The notes under the pieces: model-generated
The model's input: only the letters and a program-made list of their open reading frames with translations
The model's database searches: none
Told to the model about the DNA's origin: nothing
Source: Cylindrospermum sp. FACHB-282
Lineage (GTDB): Bacteria; Cyanobacteriota; Cyanobacteriia; Cyanobacteriales; Nostocaceae
DNA length: 64,000 nt
Reading direction: 5' to 3'
NCBI RefSeq assembly: GCF_014697195.1
Contig: NZ_JACJRJ010000035.1
Coordinates: forward strand, 1-64,000
Shown here: positions 10,523 to 22,682 of the stretch, in pieces
Layout: each line of letters begins with the position of its first letter
Numbering within the stretch: the stretch's first letter is position 1
Translations under genes and position numbers: made by a program

Positions 10523-13463
10523 ATGTCAGACCAACAGCTAGCAGCATCCTTAAACGGACATCTTCCGCACAAGAGCCACAACAGCCAGAATACCATTCGG
10601 ATTCGGGGTGCTAGGCAGCATAATCTGAAAAATATTGATTTGGAATTGCCACGCGATCGCCTGATTGTGTTTACTGGCGTTTCTGGTTCCGGTAAGTCTT
10701 CCTTGGCATTCGATACGATTTTTGCTGAGGGACAACGGCGCTATGTGGAATCTCTCAGCGCCTACGCCCGGCAATTTTTGGGACAGTTGGATAAACCGGA
10801 TGTGGAGGCGATAGAAGGCTTAAGTCCGGCAATTTCCATTGACCAAAAATCAACTTCCCATAATCCCCGTTCCACTGTGGGGACGGTGACAGAGATTTAT
10901 GATTATCTGCGGCTGTTGTTTGGTCGGGCAGGTGAACCCCATTGTCCGATCTGCGATCGCTGTATTTCTCCCCAAACCATCGATGAAATGTGCGATCGCA
11001 TCATGGAATTCCCCGACCGCACCCGCTTTCAAATCCTTGCCCCCGTCGTTCGCGGCAAAAAAGGCACTCACCGCAAACTTTTATCCGGTTTATCGTCCCA
11101 AGGTTTTACCAGAGTTAGGGTGAATGGGGAGGTGCGAGAGCTATCTGATTCTATTGAGTTAGATAAAAATATCACACATACCATTGAATTGGTAATTGAC
11201 CGCTTGGTTAAAAAGCCAGGAATTCAGGAGCGTCTAGTTGATTCTCTATCTACCTGTCTTAAGCAATCTAACGGAATTGCCACAATTGAGGTATTAAAAG
11301 AGACATCGACTCAGTCAGCGCTGGAGCGGTCTGATAGTAAGTATATAGTAACAGATCCAAAAGATAATGGTATTTCCTCACAAGAATTACCTTCAGAATT
11401 AGTATTTTCTGAGAATTTTGCTTGTCCAGAACATGGTGCGGTCATGGAAGAATTATCACCGCGCTTGTTTTCCTTTAATTCCCCTTATGGTGCTTGTTCC
11501 CACTGTCACGGTATCGGGACTTTAAAAAGATTTGCGCCGGATTTGATCGTCCCTGACCCAGAAGCGCCAGTGTATGCAGCAATTGCCCCTTGGTCAGAAA
11601 AGGAAAATTCCTACTACTTAGAATTGCTGTATAGTTTGGGACAAGCCCACGGCTTTGAGTTGCAGACGAACTGGAGCAAGTTGAGCTACGAACAGATCCA
11701 AATTATTTTGTATGGAGAAGAAGGAACCACGAAGGAGCAGAAAACCCAGAATTTTAAAGGGGTAATTCCCATACTGCAAAGGCAATATGAAGGGGGTTCG
11801 GAACTAATTAAGCAAAAATTGGAAGATTATTTAATTGATCAACCATGCGAAGTTTGTGGCGGCAAGCGGTTAAAACCAGAAGCTCTAGCGGTCAAGTTGG
11901 GGCAATATGGGATTTTAGATTTCACCGGGGTGTCGATTCAGGAATGTCTGGAGAGGACTGAGCAGTTAAAATTAAGCGATCGCCAAACACAAATTGCAGA
12001 TTTAGTTTTGCGAGAAATCAAAGCCAGATTGCAATTTTTGTTAGATGTCGGCTTAGATTACCTCACCCTTGACCGTCCAGCCATGACCCTTTCCGGTGGT
12101 GAAGCCCAACGCATTCGCCTAGCAACACAAATCGGTTCTGGATTAACAGGAGTTCTCTACGTTTTAGACGAACCAAGTATTGGCTTACATCAACGAGATA
12201 ACGGACGCTTGCTGAAAACTTTAACTAGATTGCGCGATTTAGGTAATACATTAATTGTCGTAGAGCATGACGAAGAAACCATTCGCGCCGCTAATCATAT
12301 AGTTGATATTGGCCCTGGTGCAGGAATTCACGGCGGCAATATCATCGCCCAAGGTGATATAGAAACATTACTCGCAGCCGAAGATTCCTTAACCGGTGCT
12401 TACCTGTCGGGAAGACGAGTAATTTCCACCCCAGGAAAACGCCGCGAAGGTAATGGGCGAAATTTAGTCATCAAAGATGCCCATCGCAACAACTTAAAAA
12501 ACATCGATGTCGAAATCCCCTTAGGTAAACTCGTTGCTGTTACCGGTGTTTCCGGTTCAGGCAAATCTACCCTAATTAACGAATTACTCTATCCAGCATT
12601 ACAGCACCACCTGCTAAAAAAAGTTCCTTTACCCAAGCATTTGGGAGAAATCAAAGGATTGAATGCCGTTGATAAGGCGATCGTTATTGACCAATCACCC
12701 ATTGGAAGGACACCACGTTCCAATCCCGCAACTTACACCGGCGTTTTCGATGTAATTCGCGATGTCTTTTCCCAAACAGTAGAAGCCAAAGCCAGAGGTT
12801 ACAAACCCGGACAATTTTCATTCAACGTTAAAGGTGGACGTTGCGAAGCTTGTAGTGGACAGGGTGTAAACGTTATCGAAATGAACTTTCTCCCTGATGT
12901 TTACGTGCAATGCGAAGTTTGTAAAGGTGCAAGATATAACCGCGACACATTGCAGGTGAAATATAAAGACAAGTCAATTTCTGACGTTCTCAACATGACA
13001 GTTGAGGAAAGTTTAGAATTTTTCCAAAATATTCCCAAAGCCGTTACTCGCTTACAAACATTATTTGATGTCGGTTTAGGTTACGTCCAATTGGGACAAC
13101 CAGCAACAACATTATCTGGTGGAGAAGCGCAACGAGTGAAATTAGCAACAGAACTATCTCGACGCGCTACAGGTAAAACCCTTTATTTAATTGATGAACC
13201 AACAACAGGATTATCCTTTTATGATGTCCACAAATTATTGGATGTTTTGCAAAGATTGGTAGATAAGGGAAATTCGATTTTGGTAATTGAACACAATTTA
13301 GATGTGATTCGTTGTTCTGACTGGGTGATAGATTTGGGACCAGAAGGTGGCGATAAAGGCGGAGAAATAATTGTGGCAGGAACACCAGAAGATGTGGCGA
13401 AAAATTCCCGGTCTTATACTGGGGAGTATTTAAGGCAGGTGTTAAAGCAATATCCGGCAACTG

Positions 13464-13468
<5 letters not shown>
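10523..13468 (+). CDS. uvrA: excinuclease ABC subunit A
   Basis: 981 aa; two ABC ATPase halves, GVSGSGKSSLAFDTIFAEGQRRYVESLSAYARQFL, zinc-finger Cys motifs, LSGGEAQRIRLA/LSGGEAQRVKLA. Confidence 0.98.
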
Positions 13469-14408
<940 letters not shown>

Positions 14409-14868
14409 CTATCTCCTAGAATTTGTTAGCTTCGGTGAGTCTGCGATGATGAGGAGTTCGCACTGTAGGGTAAAAGAAAGCGACGCATATAGAACTTCGC
14501 AGGAGGTGCGCGTTCTACCGCAAAAAGGGTAAAAATCCCGGACATATTCAGTGTTTTGCTCAGTTTCTGTTGCTCATTAGTCGGTGTTTTTTATCCCCAC
14601 GAATGACTAATGACTACTCCTATACCACCGTTAGAGTATCTAAATTTTTTTAACGAACCGCAAAGGACGCAAAGGACGCAAAGGAAGAAAAGGAGGAAAA
14701 TTAAGTACTCTTTTGACGGGAAAGGAGTAACAAATAATGTAAGGACGAGTTTAACTATATTGATGGGGGTTAACCCGTCCTGACAAAAATCGAAAAATGG
14801 CTACAGAAGAAATAGAAATTTATGCAGAGTTTTTCTCTGAAGCACACAACCAAAATCCTAGGAAAAGT

Positions 14869-15660
14869 TTAAACGGTTGCTACAACTTCCCCAATTTTGC
14901 TAATGTCATAGCCGCCGAGAATTTCTAATTGTGAGTGAACTAGCTGATGTCCTAAGGTACTTAGCAATTGCTGTACTGGCGCTTCTTCTAGATATTTTTT
15001 CAGAATTACTAAGTCATATCGTGATTGACGCAGGGGGATAAATCCCAGCCCAAAGGCTGCCGCTACAGATGCTGTACTGATACCTGCATCTGCAACTCCG
15101 GAAGCTATGGCTTGAGCAACATCTTGATGACTGGTGATAATCCGATCAAAGCCTTGAAGATCATGGAATGGCATTTGTTCCTTTTCTAAGGTTTGTTCTA
15201 AAAGCAAACGACTGCCAGAACCTACTTCTCGGTTAACAATGGTTGCTCCCATTTCTACTAAGTCGCTTAAAGTTCTGATTCCTTTCGGATTCCCAGACTG
15301 CACCATCAGTCCCTCTTCCCAGACTCCAAGAGTAATCAAAACGGCTTCTCTCCCAGCTAGGACTTCACGGACAAAGGGAATATTGTACTCCCCTGAAACG
15401 GGATCGTATAGGTGCATTCCCGCAATGTGCGCCTCACCTCTGCATAGCAGGTGTAATGCAGCCATGCTATTGGCAAAGTTATATTGAACTCGCAGTTGGG
15501 GATGCCAGGGTTCGGTAGCTCTGGCCCAGAGAGAAATCACAGGGGAACAACCAGCGATGACGACTGTGTTGTAAAGTGTGTCCATATTATCGTCGAGGAG
15601 CCGGACACGAAGTTTGTCTGTGTTAGTCTGCTTCTCACCCTCACCATCAGCGGAAATCAT
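14869..15660 (-). pseudogene. PBP-like substrate-binding domain regulator, apparently lacking its N-terminal HTH
   Basis: VVIAGCSPVISLWARATEPWHPQLRVQYNFANSMAALHLLCRGEAHIAGMHLYDP resembles the C-terminal PBP-like domain of XRE/ModE-type regulators; frame upstream (GQNTTDAFRQDMISADGEGEK) is closed by a TAA. Confidence 0.65.
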
Positions 15661-15912
15661 ATCTTGGCGAAAGGCATCAGTGGTATTTTGACCTTAATCA
15701 TGATTTGTCATGATATGGAAAGTTATCACAATATCATGATCACTATTCCACATTTAGCTAAAAAGTTACAACGCTTTGCGAATAAAGCTAGAATTAGTGT
15801 GAGTTATCCAGTTGACAAAGGTATTCCATGGATAATCAACATAGATGAAATCTTGCCTGAAGGGGACTTGCCTAGCACCTGATATGAGATTAACTGGAAA
15901 TTATTTCGTAAC

Positions 15913-16000
15913 CTATTCCAGGAAAATTATCACATCAGCCACATCCATCGTTAAATAAACTTCTTTGCCTTCTGCTGTATGTAAATTCTCTGCTAAATCC
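15913..16000 (-). pseudogene. Mop (molybdopterin-binding) domain fragment
   Basis: Minus-strand translation DLAENLHTAEGKEVYLTMDVADVIIFLE*. Confidence 0.55.
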
Positions 16001-16089
16001 TCTTAGGTTATCGCCTAAAAAAGTAATTAATTAGATATGAAAAAAGGGGCAGTTTCACCACCCCTTTTTTATAGATTTACAACAACTAA

Positions 16090-16206
16090 ATTAGCCTACG
16101 GCAATCATGACATCAGAGGATTTAACTATTGCGTACACTTGCTTGCCTTCAGTAAGTTGCAGATTTTCTGCTGATGCTTTGGTAATGACCGCAGTTACTT
16201 CTACTA
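16090..16206 (-). pseudogene. Mop (molybdopterin-binding) domain fragment, 5'-truncated
   Basis: Minus-strand translation VVEVTAVITKASAENLQLTEGKQVYAIVKSSDVMIAVG*, preceded in frame by TAA. Confidence 0.75.
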
Positions 16207-16349
16207 CTTACGGATGTAGGGTGTTATTTAAAGAACTCAAGGGGGCTGTGCATGAGAGAACCACTGTTAACTAAAGTGCGGCTATTAGAGAGGTGAAAAA
16301 TTACTTTTTGCAATATTCAAACCGATAAATGCTTTCTCGTGCTAAAATG

Positions 16350-16490
16350 CTAAATCTTAGAGTTGGGAAACTTCGGTTAAATTCCGGGACTGTGCCGCAG
16401 CTGTAAACCAATTTTAGATTTTAGATGGACGATTTTAGATTGTTGGGGGTTGACTAAAAACCCAAGACTCGGAAAAAGACGGGTAAGAAA
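16350..16490 (+). promoter_or_regulatory. cobalamin riboswitch (approximate limits)
   Basis: GGGAAACTTCGGTTAAATTCCGGGACTGTGCCGCAGCTGTAA core followed by AAGACTCGGAAAAAGACGGGT; lies directly upstream of cobG. Confidence 0.85.
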
Positions 16491-16512
16491 ATAATCCAAA
16501 ATCCAAAATCAC

Positions 16513-16556
16513 GCCACTTGCTACAAGGTCGGGAACCTCCGCAACGCAGTGGCTCC
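16513..16556. repeat. palindromic repeat element in the cobG leader
   Basis: GCCACTTGC...GCAACGCAGTGGC imperfect hairpin between riboswitch and cobG start. Confidence 0.5.
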
Positions 16557-16581
16557 AAAATCCAAAATTGAGTAAGTCAGA

Positions 16582-18150
16582 ATGCCAACTCTAAGGGGTT
16601 TATCAAGTTCTGTCTCTGCGTCGCACGGGGAAGGAGTTCCAACTTTGCTGTCCGGTTTTACTAAATGTCCTGGCTTGTTTTACGCCACACCCGCTCAAGA
16701 TGGTATATTGTCTCGCATCAGAATACCAGGGGGAATTCTTGATAGTCAACAATGTTATGCGATCGCAGATATAGCAGATGAGTTTGGCGGTGGTTATGTT
16801 GATGTGACTAACCGCGCTAACCTGCAAATTCGGGAAATCGACAAAGGAATCAATGCTGAAGTTCTCCAGCGTCTACAGGATATTGGCTTAGGTTCGCCCA
16901 ATCCCGTTGTAGATCATATTCGCAATATTATGACCAGCCCAACTGCGGGGATTGATTCTCAGGAATTAATTGATACCCGTCCTTTTGTCCAAGGATGGAA
17001 TCAGTATATTTTAGAAAATCCGCATTTATCGGGACTATCAGCCAAATTCAGCGTTTGCTTTGATGGAGGTGGTGCTGTTTCGGTGGGCGATCGCCTGAAT
17101 GATATCACCTTAGCTGCTGTCTTAGTTGACTCTAATGTCTACTTCCGTCTCTATCTGAGTGTAGGCGCCAAGGGAGAACCATCTAGAGATATGGAAATTT
17201 TGTTAACACCAGAGCAATGTTTGCCAGTTTTGGCAGCTTTAGCTGATGTCTACCTCAATCATATCGATTTTAATAGTTCCCGTAAACCACGTTTGCGAGA
17301 AATTATCAATACTTTAGGTTGGGAAAATTATCTTCAGTTGGTTTTGCAGCGTCTAAATTTCGCCGGAGAAACCCTAACGCCCCAACTCCCTTCCCTACCT
17401 GTCCGTTTCCAAGAGGAGTTGAAGGAGAGATCAGATTTTCAGTATCAACATATCGGCATCCATCCCCAGGTTCAGCCAAATTTATTTTATATTGGTGTGG
17501 TGTTACCCCTTGGTCGTCTGAAGAGTTGGCAGATGCGGGGTTTAGCTGAATTAGTAGAAAAATATGGTACTCTCAGGCTGACTCCTTGGCAAAATTTGCT
17601 GCTTACCGACATACAAGAACACCAAGTTGCTGATGTCAAAAATAAAATTAAGAGCTTAAAATTAGATTTCGCCGCCACCAACATCAAAAGTGCATTAGTT
17701 GCCTGTTCTGGTAGCCGGGGTTGTGCCGCTTCTGCAACTGACACCAAAGGTCATGCCTTAATATTGGCCGAATATCTAGAAACTCGCCTCACCCTAGACC
17801 GACCAGTTAATATCCACTTTAGCGGCTGTGTTAAATCCTGCGCCCAGCATAGCAAAAGTGATATTGCTTTGCTTGGTGTCAGCATTGAGGGAGAAAATAA
17901 AAATGTTGAAGCTTATCACATTTTTGTTGGTGATGGTGACAGTAATCAGAAATTTGGTCGGCTACTTTATCAATATGTGACTTTTTCTGAATTGCCTGCA
18001 CTCATTGAGCGGATGCTATTCGTATATCAACTTCAACGTTTGAGTTGTGATGAGTCCTTTGGAAACTTTAGCGATCGCTATCCTACCATCCAATTAAAGC
18101 AGTTATTCAATAAACATCTGGTGGAAATTTTCACCACAAATGCACACTGA
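16582..18150 (+). CDS. cobG: precorrin-3B synthase
   Basis: Nitrite/sulfite reductase-like ferredoxin half-domains with ACSGSRGCAAS and HFSGCVKSCAQH cluster motifs; start of cob operon. Confidence 0.88.
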   Translation: MPTLRGLSSSVSASHGEGVPTLLSGFTKCPGLFYATPAQDGILSRIRIPGGILDSQQCYAIADIADEFGGGYVDVTNRANLQIREIDKGINAEVLQRLQDIGLGSPNPVVDHIRNIMTSPTAGIDSQELIDTRPFVQGWNQYILENPHLSGLSAKFSVCFDGGGAVSVGDRLNDITLAAVLVDSNVYFRLYLSVGAKGEPSRDMEILLTPEQCLPVLAALADVYLNHIDFNSSRKPRLREIINTLGWENYLQLVLQRLNFAGETLTPQLPSLPVRFQEELKERSDFQYQHIGIHPQVQPNLFYIGVVLPLGRLKSWQMRGLAELVEKYGTLRLTPWQNLLLTDIQEHQVADVKNKIKSLKLDFAATNIKSALVACSGSRGCAASATDTKGHALILAEYLETRLTLDRPVNIHFSGCVKSCAQHSKSDIALLGVSIEGENKNVEAYHIFVGDGDSNQKFGRLLYQYVTFSELPALIERMLFVYQLQRLSCDESFGNFSDRYPTIQLKQLFNKHLVEIFTTNAH

Positions 18151-18200
18151 TGGCTGTGTGTATTACCAGGTTAATCCAAAATCCCAAATCTAAAATCGAA

Positions 18201-18827
18201 ATGTCCGACTATATCAGAGACGCTAACGAAATATACCGTAATTCCTTTGCCATCATCCGATCAGAAGCCAACCTAGATGGATTACCGTCAGATGTAGCAA
18301 AAGTTGCTGTACGCCTCATCCATGCCTGTGGAATGACAGATATAGTTAATGACTTGGGATATTCACCAACGGCTGTGGAAGCGGGAAGGGCAGCCTTGGC
18401 TTCAGGGGCGCCGATTTTGTGTGATTGCCGGATGGTTGCCGACGGGGTGACACGGCGAAGACTGCCAGCAAATAATCAAGTTATCTGTACCCTTAACGAG
18501 CCACAAGTACCAGAAATCGCCCAGCGTAAGGCAACTACTCGGTCAGCCGCTGCCTTGGAAATATGGCGATCGCATCTTCAGGGGTCAATCGTAGCCATCG
18601 GCAATGCCCCCACAGCACTATTCCGGCTATTGGAAATGCTAGATGAAGGGGTGGGACGACCAGAATTGATTTTAGGCTTCCCCGTGGGCTTTGTAGGTGC
18701 GGCAGAATCAAAGGCAGCATTGGCAGCAGACAGCCGAAATGTACCATTTTTAACTTTACATGGCAGACGCGGTGGGAGTGCGATCGCAGCAGCAGCAGTT
18801 AACGCCTTGGCAACGGAGGAAGAATAA
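18201..18827 (+). CDS. cobH: precorrin-8X methylmutase
   Basis: YIRDANEIYRNSFAIIRSEANL...GMTDIVNDLGYSP...LGFPVGFVGAAESK; Met at 18201 preferred over 18150 because the upstream residues derive from an STRR. Confidence 0.92.
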   Translation: MSDYIRDANEIYRNSFAIIRSEANLDGLPSDVAKVAVRLIHACGMTDIVNDLGYSPTAVEAGRAALASGAPILCDCRMVADGVTRRRLPANNQVICTLNEPQVPEIAQRKATTRSAAALEIWRSHLQGSIVAIGNAPTALFRLLEMLDEGVGRPELILGFPVGFVGAAESKAALAADSRNVPFLTLHGRRGGSAIAAAAVNALATEEE

Positions 18828-19534
18828 TGAACAAAAGCGGCGGTCGTCTCTATGGAATTGGTGTGGGGCCAGGAGATCCAGAACTATTAACCCTCAAAGC
18901 ACTGCGGCTATTACGTGCAGCCCCCGTAGTCGCCTATCAATCGGCAGTAGACCGGCAGAGTATTGCTAGGGGAATCGTGGCAGAATATCTCACTGGTAAT
19001 CAAATTGAGGTGCTGTATCATCTCCCCCGCGCCTTAGAACCAGAAAAAGCTAAATCCATTTACGACCAAGCAGTTGAACCAATCGCCGCCCATCTAGCAG
19101 CCGGTCGAGATGTGGTCGTACTGTGCGAGGGCGATCCGTTTTTCTACGGCTCATTTATGTACCTGTTCACCCGGTTATCTGACCAGTATGAAACAGAAGT
19201 AGTCCCCGGTATTTCTTCCTTGATGGCAAGTCCTGTAGCCTTGGGCGTACCCTTCACCTACTACACCGATATCCTCACAGTTCTACCCGCCCCACTCCCC
19301 GCCGATGTGCTAATTACACAACTATTAGCAACCGATGCCGCCGCAATTATGAAGCTGGGTCGCCACTTTACCAAAGTGCGGGATATTCTGCATCAGTTAG
19401 GTCTGGCATCGCGGGCAAGATATATTGAGCGGGCAACGATGGCGCAGCAGCGAATCTTACCTTTAGATGAAGTTAATCCTGATGAAGTGCCCTATTTCTC
19501 GATGATAGTTGTACCGACTAAGAATAAATTATGA
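18827..19534 (+). CDS. cobI: precorrin-2 C(20)-methyltransferase
   Basis: LYGIGVGPGDPELLTLKALRLLRAAPVVAYQ tetrapyrrole methylase; ATG overlaps cobH stop. Confidence 0.92.
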   Translation: MNKSGGRLYGIGVGPGDPELLTLKALRLLRAAPVVAYQSAVDRQSIARGIVAEYLTGNQIEVLYHLPRALEPEKAKSIYDQAVEPIAAHLAAGRDVVVLCEGDPFFYGSFMYLFTRLSDQYETEVVPGISSLMASPVALGVPFTYYTDILTVLPAPLPADVLITQLLATDAAAIMKLGRHFTKVRDILHQLGLASRARYIERATMAQQRILPLDEVNPDEVPYFSMIVVPTKNKL

Positions 19535-21309
19535 GAACAAGGGTTGCACCCGCCGTCATCGTGTTGGGTGAGAATAGTGTGGCACTAGGGCGGCAAATAA
19601 TCAGCGTCCTACCAGGGGCGACTCTCTACGGTTTAGCCGGTCGCACCTCTGGCGTTGATATCAGCTTTACGAATTTTGGCGAGACCCTACGGGCATTGTT
19701 CGCCGCCGGAACACCGTTGATTGGCTTATGTGCCGCAGGTATTCTCATTAGAACACTGGCGCCGATGCTGATTGATAAAGGACTTGAACCCCCAGTCTTA
19801 GCTGTAGCTGAGGATGGTAGCGCTGTTGTTCCCCTTCTGGGTGGACTCAACGGGGTGAATGATTTAGCACGCCGGATTGCCGACGCCCTGGATGTGGAAG
19901 CAGCAATCACGACCACAGGGGATTTGCGCTTTCGCACCGCGCTGTTTTCTCCTCCCCCTGGATACCATTTAGCCAACCCTGAAGATGCTAAAAAGTTTAT
20001 CGCGGATTTGCTGGCTGGGGCGAAAGTCAAGCTAGAAGGTACAGCATCCTGGTTGAGTGATAGTCTATTGCCGATTCACCCCAGTGGAGATTTGACCATC
20101 CAGATTACGGAACGATCGCTCCCTATCACCACCAATTGTCTTGTTTATCATCCCCAAACAGTGGCGATCGCTATTAGTGGTGTTTTTGGGCGGGAAAAAG
20201 AAACAGTGGCGTTAGTACGGCAGCTACTGACCGATGCTCAACTTTCCCCCACATCAGTAGCAGGTATATTTGCACCCCTCACCATATCTGCTGAACCAGC
20301 AATCCACGCCGTCGCTAATGCCTTAAAAGTACCTACCCGTTTCTTTAATAAAACTCAGTTAGCAGAGTTATTATCACAAGGTTATAGCCCCGCCCAAGCC
20401 GCAGCCCTCGCTGCCACAGGCCCATCCGGGAAACTAATTTTCCCCCCTCCCTCAACCTCAATTTTGCCATTTCCCAACTCCCCATATTCTCCTTTAGCGA
20501 TCGCCATCGCTCCCCAAATTATCGACCCCAGCACCAAAGGTCAACCACGAGGGCGATTAGCGATTATTGGCACGGGCCCTGGTAGTCGAGAGTGGATGTC
20601 ACCAGAAGTAAAAGAAATACTTCAGTCAGCAACCGACCTAGTGGGTTATAAAACTTATTTAGATTTAGTCGGTTCTCTGGGTAATGGCAAGCGACGCCAT
20701 GAGTCTGACAACCGGCAAGAAGAATCGCGGGCCATGATGGCACTGGATTTGGCAGCAGAGGGGCGATATGTAGCAGTAGTCTCCTCCGGCGATCCTGGGA
20801 TCTATGCAATGGCCGCAGCAATTTTCGAGGTACTAGATCGCTATCCCCGACTAGAATGGCAAACCATCGACATTCACGTTGCCCCAGGTATCTCCGCCAT
20901 GCAAGCAGCAGCAGCGGCGATTGGCGCACCATTAGGGCATGACTTCTGCGCCATTTCCCTCTCTGACATCTTGAAGCCCTGGGAAATTATCAAACAACGC
21001 ATTACAGCCGCAGCCCAAGCTGATTTTGCCATTGCCTTCTATAATCCTGTTTCCAAAGAGCGCACCTGGCAACTAACAGAAGCCAAAAATATTTTGTTGC
21101 AGTATAGAACTGCCGATACTCCGGTAGTGCTAGCGCGAAATCTCGGCAGGCCAGGACAAAGAGTCATAGCGATCGCCCTTGACCAGTTAGAACCCAAAGA
21201 TGCCGATATGCGAACCATTATTCTCGTTGGTTCGACCCAAACCCGAAAGATCCAGTGCAGCAATAACAATGTATGGGTTTATACTCCACGCCGCTACACT
21301 GGTGCATAG
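19531..21309 (+). CDS. cobJ: CbiG - precorrin-3B C(17)-methyltransferase fusion
   Basis: N-terminal CbiG-like domains (GETLRALFAAGTPLIGLCAAGILIRTLAP; SGVFGREKETVALV) fused to tetrapyrrole methylase (IIGTGPGSREWMSPEVKEIL...SGDPGIYAMAAAIFEVL). Confidence 0.9.
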   Translation: MRTRVAPAVIVLGENSVALGRQIISVLPGATLYGLAGRTSGVDISFTNFGETLRALFAAGTPLIGLCAAGILIRTLAPMLIDKGLEPPVLAVAEDGSAVVPLLGGLNGVNDLARRIADALDVEAAITTTGDLRFRTALFSPPPGYHLANPEDAKKFIADLLAGAKVKLEGTASWLSDSLLPIHPSGDLTIQITERSLPITTNCLVYHPQTVAIAISGVFGREKETVALVRQLLTDAQLSPTSVAGIFAPLTISAEPAIHAVANALKVPTRFFNKTQLAELLSQGYSPAQAAALAATGPSGKLIFPPPSTSILPFPNSPYSPLAIAIAPQIIDPSTKGQPRGRLAIIGTGPGSREWMSPEVKEILQSATDLVGYKTYLDLVGSLGNGKRRHESDNRQEESRAMMALDLAAEGRYVAVVSSGDPGIYAMAAAIFEVLDRYPRLEWQTIDIHVAPGISAMQAAAAAIGAPLGHDFCAISLSDILKPWEIIKQRITAAAQADFAIAFYNPVSKERTWQLTEAKNILLQYRTADTPVVLARNLGRPGQRVIAIALDQLEPKDADMRTIILVGSTQTRKIQCSNNNVWVYTPRRYTGA

Positions 21310-21896
21310 GCGGTATTGGCGATTGGGGAAGAGGGAATGGCAGGAGACAAGGTCGAGACCAATTCAATCAATCCCCAATCAGAAATACAGCCCCAGGACT
21401 GGAAATTTGTTCCTGGAACTGCTATACCTGACCACTTTTACCTTTTTAATTTAAAAATAAGGTGACTTTTTAAATCTGAAAGACATAAATATAGGAATTG
21501 TGTCCTGAAAATATTTTTCGGAGCCAATAATTTTTGTTATCTTTATGTGGCAGTTTAATTGTTTTTTACAATTAGAGATATTTATTAGACGCTCCTTTTC
21601 AGCAATATCTCAGAGGATGTTTTAAAAGCATCATTAAGTGCGTGGCGTGGAAACCCCCTGTTCTGCCCCCTGGCTCACCGCTACGCGTCTACGTTAAAAA
21701 ATTGACTTTGACAAAGAGTTAAGCCTTAACACCAAGCGTATTGGATTTAATAATATTTAACTAAAAGGATATAATCCCAGTAATTAAGTCTAGTAGATAA
21801 ATTGAAAGCACTTGATTTTTAATAGCGGCTCATCAACAATAAAAGCAGCATGTTTCATACATGATTGTAGCCAACAAAAGTGACAGAAGCCCTTAT

Positions 21897-21926
21897 AAAT
21901 GTCCGCACTAGCGGGCATTTTATTTA
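21897..21926 (+). terminator. hairpin followed by T-rich tract
   Basis: AAATGTCCGC-ACTA-GCGGGCATTT then TTATTTATA. Confidence 0.5.
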
Positions 21927-21985
21927 TATATACCCATAGCATTAATGAGATTTTGGAATTTTATATTTAAACAAACTATCGCAGT

Positions 21986-22100
21986 TATAGCGTTTCCTAG
22001 TCTGCTGAGGTACAAATCTCTGCGTACCTCTGCGCTTTACTTTGCGTCCCTTTGCGTTTCAAAATATTATCTGTACCTCACGTAACTTTTAATCGCTATA
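21986..22100. repeat. 115-bp MITE-like element, copy A
   Basis: TATAGCG...CGCTATA ends; reverse complement of 40214-40328 with one mismatch. Confidence 0.85.
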
Positions 22101-22682
22101 TAAGCATTTAGAACTACTGTTAATCCCAATTTGAAAAATGATCGCGACAATTGGGTTAGATTTATGAAAAGCTCATGTCAGGGCTATTTCACAATCAAAA
22201 ATCCTTGGCTAACGCCACGCTCCGCGAAGGTTTGACTTGTACTGAGCCGGTCGTTGTAGCGCCTTCGGTGACCGTTCACGAAGAAGTCTCAAATACAAAA
22301 TGGTATAACGCAGAATATTCCTAGACACAAATAGCTGAATTATGACCAAAAACTAATTGCCTCAGTGGTAGCTGAGAGTCCTTTATGGGGTTATACCGTT
22401 AAGTTAAGAAGGTTTGTATTTTGGTATCCACCTAAACTGTATTGCTTAATAAATCTGTTTGTTTTTAGCGATTCACAGCCAGATGATGCCAATTTAGATT
22501 TTTAACTTTGATGACAATTCCCTATTTAAAGCTTTTGCAGTCCAAAATAAAAAGACATAAATATCGAAATTATGTCCTAATATTTTATATATTAAACTTG
22601 CAATCAAAAGCTTGAGCATCAATAATATAAAAGGCATCTGACGTAATTATTGCCTACATTGGTAGTAATAAACCCTCATTCT

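Noticed and set aside
14650-14700. CGCAAAGGACGCAAAGGACGCAAAGGA repeats considered as CRISPR or origin iterons
   Set aside because: A short STRR of a kind widespread in Nostoc intergenic DNA; no spacers, no replication gene nearby.
15484-15882. 132-aa plus-strand ORF overlapping the PBP-domain gene
   Set aside because: Its first half is antisense to the PBP gene; the tail MITIPHLAKKLQRFANKARISVSYPVDKGIPWIINIDEILPEGDLPST might be a small real ORF but evidence is insufficient.
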